Below, one piece after another: positions 61,301 to 64,000 of a stretch of DNA of 64,000 nt. Made by a program: the position numbers and the translations under genes. Location: contig VSNG01000006.1 of the NCBI GenBank assembly GCA_009774175.1, positions 1 through 64,000 on the forward strand. The letters run 5' to 3'. Origin of the DNA: Lachnospiraceae bacterium. Lineage in GTDB: Bacteria > Bacillota > Clostridia > Lachnospirales > Lachnospiraceae. The notes under the pieces are model-generated. The model searched no databases and was not told where the DNA came from. It was given only the letters and a program-made list of their open reading frames with translations. The stretch's first letter is position 1. Each line of letters begins with the position of its first letter.

Positions 61301-64000
61301 TTCTCCGTTGTATAGACATTCCTGTCCACTTTATAGCCTGACTCTGCCCTCATCGTCCTGCTTGCTCTGACCATATCGCCCAGCGTACCGCCGCCTGTTA
61401 CACGGTAAAGCTCCACCGAATATATGCGGTTAGCGTTGGTATAAGCTGTCGCAGGCTTGCCGGTATACGCCCAATTTGCTGTGTATTCGCTCACCGTGAA
61501 CGTCTTTGACGTTTCGCCTGCTGCAAAGGTCAGAGAAGACGCCTGATGAGTAAAATGGGTACCTCCTACCGCAGAGCCATTGACCGTTCGGTAATAGACT
61601 TTCTGTTCACCCTCGCTTCCGCCGCTTCGTGTGACGGTAAATCTCGGCCCGTCTTTATGTTCAATCGTAAAACTTCCGTATTTAGGCGTTCCGATTCCAA
61701 AAATGATTTCATTGCTGTAATAGGTCACGCCTCCTGCGACAGCATAGGCTCTGGCATAATAATTCACACCTTTTTGAATATTGTCGACAGCTACGGAAAT
61801 TTCACCGTTCGCTTCCGTAACAGGAGACGTCGTCGTCTTTTTCCCATTATTCAATGTCATACTGGGCGAGCTCATAATTCCCCATACGAACCCTGTCTCC
61901 GTAATGGTATCCCCACCCGGACTTGCCAGAACCGCCGAAAGCGTTTTCGTGCTCTCCGTGAACTCAGGTGTATCGATCAGCAGGGAAAGGGAAATCACTT
62001 CCACTTTTACCGTCTTGGTCGTAGTATTGCCAGCCTTATCCCTTACCGTAATCGTAACATCCTTATCCCCAATCGTACGAGTTATATTGGCAGGCGCTGT
62101 CACTGTGACAGTACATTCACTGACCGGCTCATTATCGGTAATAACCAACGACTCTTCCACAGCCTGTTTCACTTCATCCGCCGTCGCACGTATCATCACC
62201 TGCGATTTGGAATAAGTAAAATCAGGAGCCTGTGTATCCTTCCACTGTGCTTTCAACAACAGGGATGTTGACCCAAAAGAAGCAATCCTCTGCCCCTTCG
62301 TATAAGTAGTTCCCTTCTGCGCCTCTTTCCAGTTAACAAAGCTGTAACCGCTTCGTATCGGTGTCATACTACTTATTGTAACACTTTCCCCTGTCCAGGC
62401 CGGCTGTATCTTTGGAAGATTGCTCACGCCCGTCCCGTTACCATCATAATTCACAACAAGCGGTATCCGGAATTTTGTATTAATATTATTTCCCTCACTG
62501 TCCGATACGATAATTATTATTTCATCCGAATCGGGGTCTGGAATCTGCACAGTATAGCTTCCGGCATCCAGCGTCATGCTTCGGTTCCCGCCAAAGGCGA
62601 CCGAGACGGTATAATCCATCGGGTCCGTAGAGCCCTGTTTCTCTATATCATTTAAGGAAGCCGATACGTCCGCAGCAGTAAGGCTCTCTTTCACATAAGT
62701 ATAGGCATAGTAAGGACCGCAATTCCGCGCTCCGCCAAATCCGCAAAAATACCGGTATTCTGTTGGCGTTCCGGAATCAGGCACCTGATACAGCCCGCCG
62801 ATAACACATCTGTCGAAGTCCTTTCCTCTGGTTATTACATTCACATACTTTTTTACCGTTGCAGACTCTCCATACCTATATCGTATATAATTATAAGAGC
62901 CATTCTCTATAGTTGTCGCTTTCAGAATTGCTCCGGAACCCAGCACAGAAACTGCATCCTCATATCCATATATGCCATTTAAGAAAGCATAGGTCTCGCC
63001 TGCAGTAAAGGACTTCGTCTCCTTAAAGCTGTGATACACGAACGCATTTCCGTCGCCGGAAATCCTCCTTAAGGGAATTGAACCCGACGAACGCGGCGCA
63101 TCGGTCCGTGCTTTCAAAAACACAGGTGCTTTTACTGGCATTTTCGCTACCGCATCCGCAATGCCCCGTTCGATTTCGCTTACGATAATCTGCAGCCTCT
63201 CGTCCGCCGCATCCTCCTGCGTCATAGCAGCAAGCATTGCTTCATAATCCGCAGTCAGGGAAAGCCGGGTATCCTCATCCATCGCAAGAATGGCATCGTA
63301 GATTTCATCCTCCAAAAGACCGTCAAAATAATCTGACAGAATCTTTGCCAGAAGTTCTCCAGCAACCGTGACCGCCTGAAATTCCTCTGACGCCTCTACC
63401 GTCACCGTAATCTGCGGCAGAGTGACATCCTCCGACAGTACATATCCCTCCGGCAAAACAGGTGTAAAGACATATTCGCCCGCCGTCTCACTGTCATACG
63501 AAGGCGAAGACTCCCAAGTGATACCCTCTATGCTAACGGCTTCTTCGTCCGTCTCTGTAGATGCAAAATCTTCCTGACTCTCACTCGTTTCATACAGCGT
63601 TTTCACCTCCAGATCGTCCTGTTCGTTTTCCGCTGCATATACGGGCAGCACAAATAAGTCGGTCTGCACAGTGAGGTCAGAGGATTCCTGTATGGCGCTT
63701 CCTGCCCGCGCCTCGTCTTTCGTGCTGTCGCTCTGTTTGGCGCCGCTGTCCTCATTGTCCGCACTGTCGTCGGATTTTTCCTCTCCGTCAGAATCCTTTC
63801 CGGCCTCGGAATCACTGCTTTCGCCTGCGTCTTCTCCGTCCCCAGACTCACCGCTTTCGCCTGTGTCTTCTCCGTCCCCGGACTCACCGCTTTCGCCTGC
63901 GTCTTCTCCGTCCCCGGACTCACCGCTTTCGCCTGCGTCTTCTCCGTCCCCGGACTCACCGTTTTCGCCTGCGTCCTCTCCATTCTCGGAATCACCGTTT
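55360..64000 (-). CDS. Giant multidomain surface protein, 5' end beyond the window
   Basis: The frame stays open to the window edge with no start codon before it, so at least 2880 residues are visible and the N-terminus is missing; a GTG at 63669 is not the likely start. Near the edge is a Gly/Glu/Asp/Ser-rich repeat, then an InlB/Flg_new-like repeat (near 400-470 counted from 63669), a Calx-beta-like domain (about 660-735), several Ig-like and repeat domains with two more Flg_new-like repeats (about 1720, 2240), a Pro/Gly/Asp/Glu-rich linker (about 2390-2530) and one C-terminal membrane helix followed by LLLRRRKKEE. There is no LPxTG motif, and a CSLCHICPTFLGIC cluster precedes the helix. 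Probably anchored in the membrane with a large extracellular part. Confidence 0.8.
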   Translation of the reverse strand, partial: NGDSENGEDAGENGESGDGEDAGESGESGDGEDAGESGESGDGEDTGESGESGDGEDAGESSDSEAGKDSDGEEKSDDSADNEDSGAKQSDSTKDEARAGSAIQESSDLTVQTDLFVLPVYAAENEQDDLEVKTLYETSESQEDFASTETDEEAVSIEGITWESSPSYDSETAGEYVFTPVLPEGYVLSEDVTLPQITVTVEASEEFQAVTVAGELLAKILSDYFDGLLEDEIYDAILAMDEDTRLSLTADYEAMLAAMTQEDAADERLQIIVSEIERGIADAVAKMPVKAPVFLKARTDAPRSSGSIPLRRISGDGNAFVYHSFKETKSFTAGETYAFLNGIYGYEDAVSVLGSGAILKATTIENGSYNYIRYRYGESATVKKYVNVITRGKDFDRCVIGGLYQVPDSGTPTEYRYFCGFGGARNCGPYYAYTYVKESLTAADVSASLNDIEKQGSTDPMDYTVSVAFGGNRSMTLDAGSYTVQIPDPDSDEIIIIVSDSEGNNINTKFRIPLVVNYDGNGTGVSNLPKIQPAWTGESVTISSMTPIRSGYSFVNWKEAQKGTTYTKGQRIASFGSTSLLLKAQWKDTQAPDFTYSKSQVMIRATADEVKQAVEESLVITDNEPVSECTVTVTAPANITRTIGDKDVTITVRDKAGNTTTKTVKVEVISLSLLIDTPEFTESTKTLSAVLASPGGDTITETGFVWGIMSSPSMTLNNGKKTTTSPVTEANGEISVAVDNIQKGVNYYARAYAVAGGVTYYSNEIIFGIGTPKYGSFTIEHKDGPRFTVTRSGGSEGEQKVYYRTVNGSAVGGTHFTHQASSLTFAAGETSKTFTVSEYTANWAYTGKPATAYTNANRIYSVELYRVTGGGTLGDMVRASRTMRAESGYKVDRNVYTTEKSIVNVAEVNTTYGQRIADTTGGQGGTKENVSFLTNRYNEINYNTSTSFTSYYKDANEVKYLKNTASGWYYRYDLYAYEYEDGYEHVYMGTKALADTNYSLSATDAAVSGVSGQLWACNFLQGQKDAALHYYFPDTRTGGGESGGYPRNSNGRAYAYNGKTYVDLKVDDTCYVYFGATGADKDIWYVDGLTSYAVVHDKNEPKMVAVAPMAGGLYKAGDTFTVSLIFDEIVDSANSSLSSVNVETTWGEARYTGGADTNVLYFTGSVKAGASGTLNVTKVNNAGNIKDMCNTNGNACPGGSGNTTASANTAQSNFTLTSKGVANGIGTVNIAVNDNKANTNSLRYVWSDSTTMPVTGWVDTSSSELTAAKGTSGLSVSVRKEPGSGSSNGKWYLHVIGTYDTTGATTYKYAEVDFGTPQSPTAPAAPAPTLVVSANNSVWAASRNINLTTANASGGTLQYRKAGTSSWKTLSVSSSAVTVTENGWYTFQLSSKNKEYIITKDIQVEKIDRNNPTGAVGARLESGTNQTTKAGVYTKITLPVTFSDSQSGVKSVQYAWTNTTGTPAASTWKSLTASQVQAGKAELSYTASESTETTKYLHIKVTDQVSHTYTARSAGYTVISQAAINSHAPKITLTGAPTKWTNDMATLEWSLTDYAGKNYEVILPDGKKAKTNANSGETWAPRNGIYTVKVRDLDYGGENTATVNVQYIDTTAPVVNVSGVSDSWQGSNQIVTFSANDSQSGVGKKYIKIVTSNEEIPTEGLTELTSSNTVSVNGNGVWYVYYKYYDQAGDDSVSRESNKTEGFAGPIRIDTAEPVLTAIYKTVGVPKNEGLPISVKATYGMSGGNVEVNSEEIAALTAEPGDADGEINRETDYKVMEKGTYRFDLTSGSGKTVAKSLTVYEAVFVSGTEAAAASQLAAANATLVKPDDPERAGYAFKGWYTAESGGSEWDFDTDQVTADLTLYAQWRDETGPDAPVLQKNIVLPTGWTNAQKTIPLTLHDGVGVEQLWVSIDGGKYQKVNDFTGSDGDAPCHYEYKEVVEGAHTYRFKAVDAAGNESPESKEFKVMLDNTKPVIGTLTYENKEANLWQYIIGKKSLIIHVPVTDAGSGVEKISYTMMPEDASGNPDSSKARTKTASVAKGEAQITFAENFKGTIAITCADTAGNAADSVTVDASQGAKGVIVEDHAPDIATDLKEDSYYDDVPAVRVTVKDDTAQAITTGLAEVTYKVGGSAQKSVTVDTNALKAEISFTIPASEIPAGITTIRITAKDNAGNETTKNVTVRIKGREATPTASVNYVTEKLKDLVPNGEYLINGTSCRADKAGFVPIPEQWLGTTLSIVKKGNGKETTDSEVQSLNIPGRPQKPTPAGVDVNVPGGKGKLTGLSAGTDYEVSMDNGKTWEAHSTNGSGEITGLDPGSYVVRVKAGISNFASKNSAAAKIGAYQIKVTFQANGEEYRVISVDYGGTLSAIPAVPPKKDAGDQIFAGEWCADEQGNSPAVFTNIIADMTVYAFYSTGYIVTLQSGTGYMLAAQPGSISPVKEGGSFRFGVAINSGYEKTNSFAVSVNGRTIMPAADGVYTIANIMENKVVTASGVQKKEDADNGTDTADDSDEDDDKKSDGRTETENGGGSGDGTDPGGSTNPGGGTTSGGSITSPNSDVNPADETAPGEATGPDDKKKPTDKTGAKESEKPDGADRAADKDNGADTENGKKPGENQHAKGQSGTVEPHTVVDDKIVPKTPIKPVTVGKTEKTAAIPVDEGMVIVTVNNVDESLCTAQAADAVAVANAVLSKQQTAQVSQGETIEIRIDVERIDSAVSQEDRELTEQGVEELRGRIPNLEIGMYVDISMYVRVGASEWNAVRETGEPIEIIIDVPEELQAHAAELYVVRTHEGAFTLLEDLDDKAETITIQTFMFSVYAIAYAAEDGTLANGKCSLCHICPTFLGICYFIWLAVIVAAVITVVLLLRRRKKEENENVGGEA
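63821..64000. repeat. 36-bp tandem repeats in the surface protein gene
   Basis: Five copies of a 36-bp unit (63821-63856, 63857-63892, 63893-63928, 63929-63964, 63965-64000) that run to the window end. In the surface protein frame they encode a 12-residue acidic unit of the type SGDGEDAGESGE. Copies differ by one or a few bases, with the last most diverged. Confidence 0.95.

Noticed and set aside
63603..63995. 130-residue minus-strand frame with repeated TEKTQAKAV units
   Set aside because: A frame-shifted reading of the 36-bp repeats that belong to the surface protein.
1..64000. CRISPR array, integrase or insertion sequence
   Set aside because: No spaced direct repeats with unique spacers, no transposase or integrase frame; the only tandem repeats are 36 and 42 bp and contiguous.

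Overview
The window looks like a chromosomal segment of a motile, gut-associated Lachnospiraceae-type Firmicute (Clostridia). Pointers are a flagellin/FliS cluster, a clostridial-style Tad/Flp pilus operon with DUF5702 and FHA/DUF6382 partners, a BofA/YaaL pair, a two-subunit Fe-S fumarase, a bile salt hydrolase, a CarD regulator and a very large surface protein. Species-level assignment is not possible from the sequence alone. Nearly all genes lie on the minus strand, and most have clear AGGAGG-type ribosome sites.

Layout. (1) 1-4626: tRNA-Ser(GCU), both subunits of a class I fumarase, a HIT protein, a flavodoxin/SCP2 fusion and a rhomboid protease. (2) 4666-14556: FHA/DUF6382 protein and a compact Tad/Flp pilus operon (TadV, CpaE/TadZ, TadA, TadB, TadC, Flp, DUF5702, two TadE-like pseudopilins, a second prepilin peptidase), transcribed from a promoter near 14700. 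(3) 14748-20645: BofA, YaaL, FliS, flagellin and a 1034-residue DUF6240-like protein with a possible FliK-like end. (4) 20752-24123: a Fic protein and an AT-rich restriction-modification island with a C5-cytosine methylase, a CCGG-type endonuclease and a likely Vsr-like remnant. (5) 24124-31740: bile salt hydrolase, GlgB, a TPR/pseudo-AAA protein, RsmA and TatD. (6) 31852-35497: tRNA-Lys(CUU), a catalytically dead double-ABC protein with a membrane-free histidine kinase and a truncated ABC fragment, then a metal transporter. (7) 35738-39252: ComFB, an ECF sigma/anti-sigma pair, CarD and a CheC-like phosphatase. (8) 39385-47635: ABC permease/ATPase, a two-component pair, an ABC exporter, a decayed M56 (BlaR1-like) gene and intact BlaI. 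(9) 47885-55239: a DUF3239-like membrane protein, M18 aminopeptidase, AhcY, an EAL/HDOD protein with 42-bp tandem repeats in its leader, an MTA/SAH deaminase and a D-2-hydroxyacid dehydrogenase. (10) 55360-64000: the 3' portion of a giant surface protein that runs off the window edge.

How the parts work together. The Tad operon encodes its ATPase, platform, processing enzymes and several pilin-like substrates. FliS most likely chaperones the neighbouring flagellin. AhcY and the MTA/SAH deaminase both act on S-adenosylhomocysteine. The best candidates for undescribed biology are the dead double-ABC/soluble kinase module (32091-34419), the TPR/pseudo-AAA protein (27306-29897), the Tad accessory proteins (cysteine-rich TadE, FHA/DUF6382, rhomboid), the DUF6240-flagellin cluster, and the cysteine-rich C-terminal membrane anchor of the surface protein.
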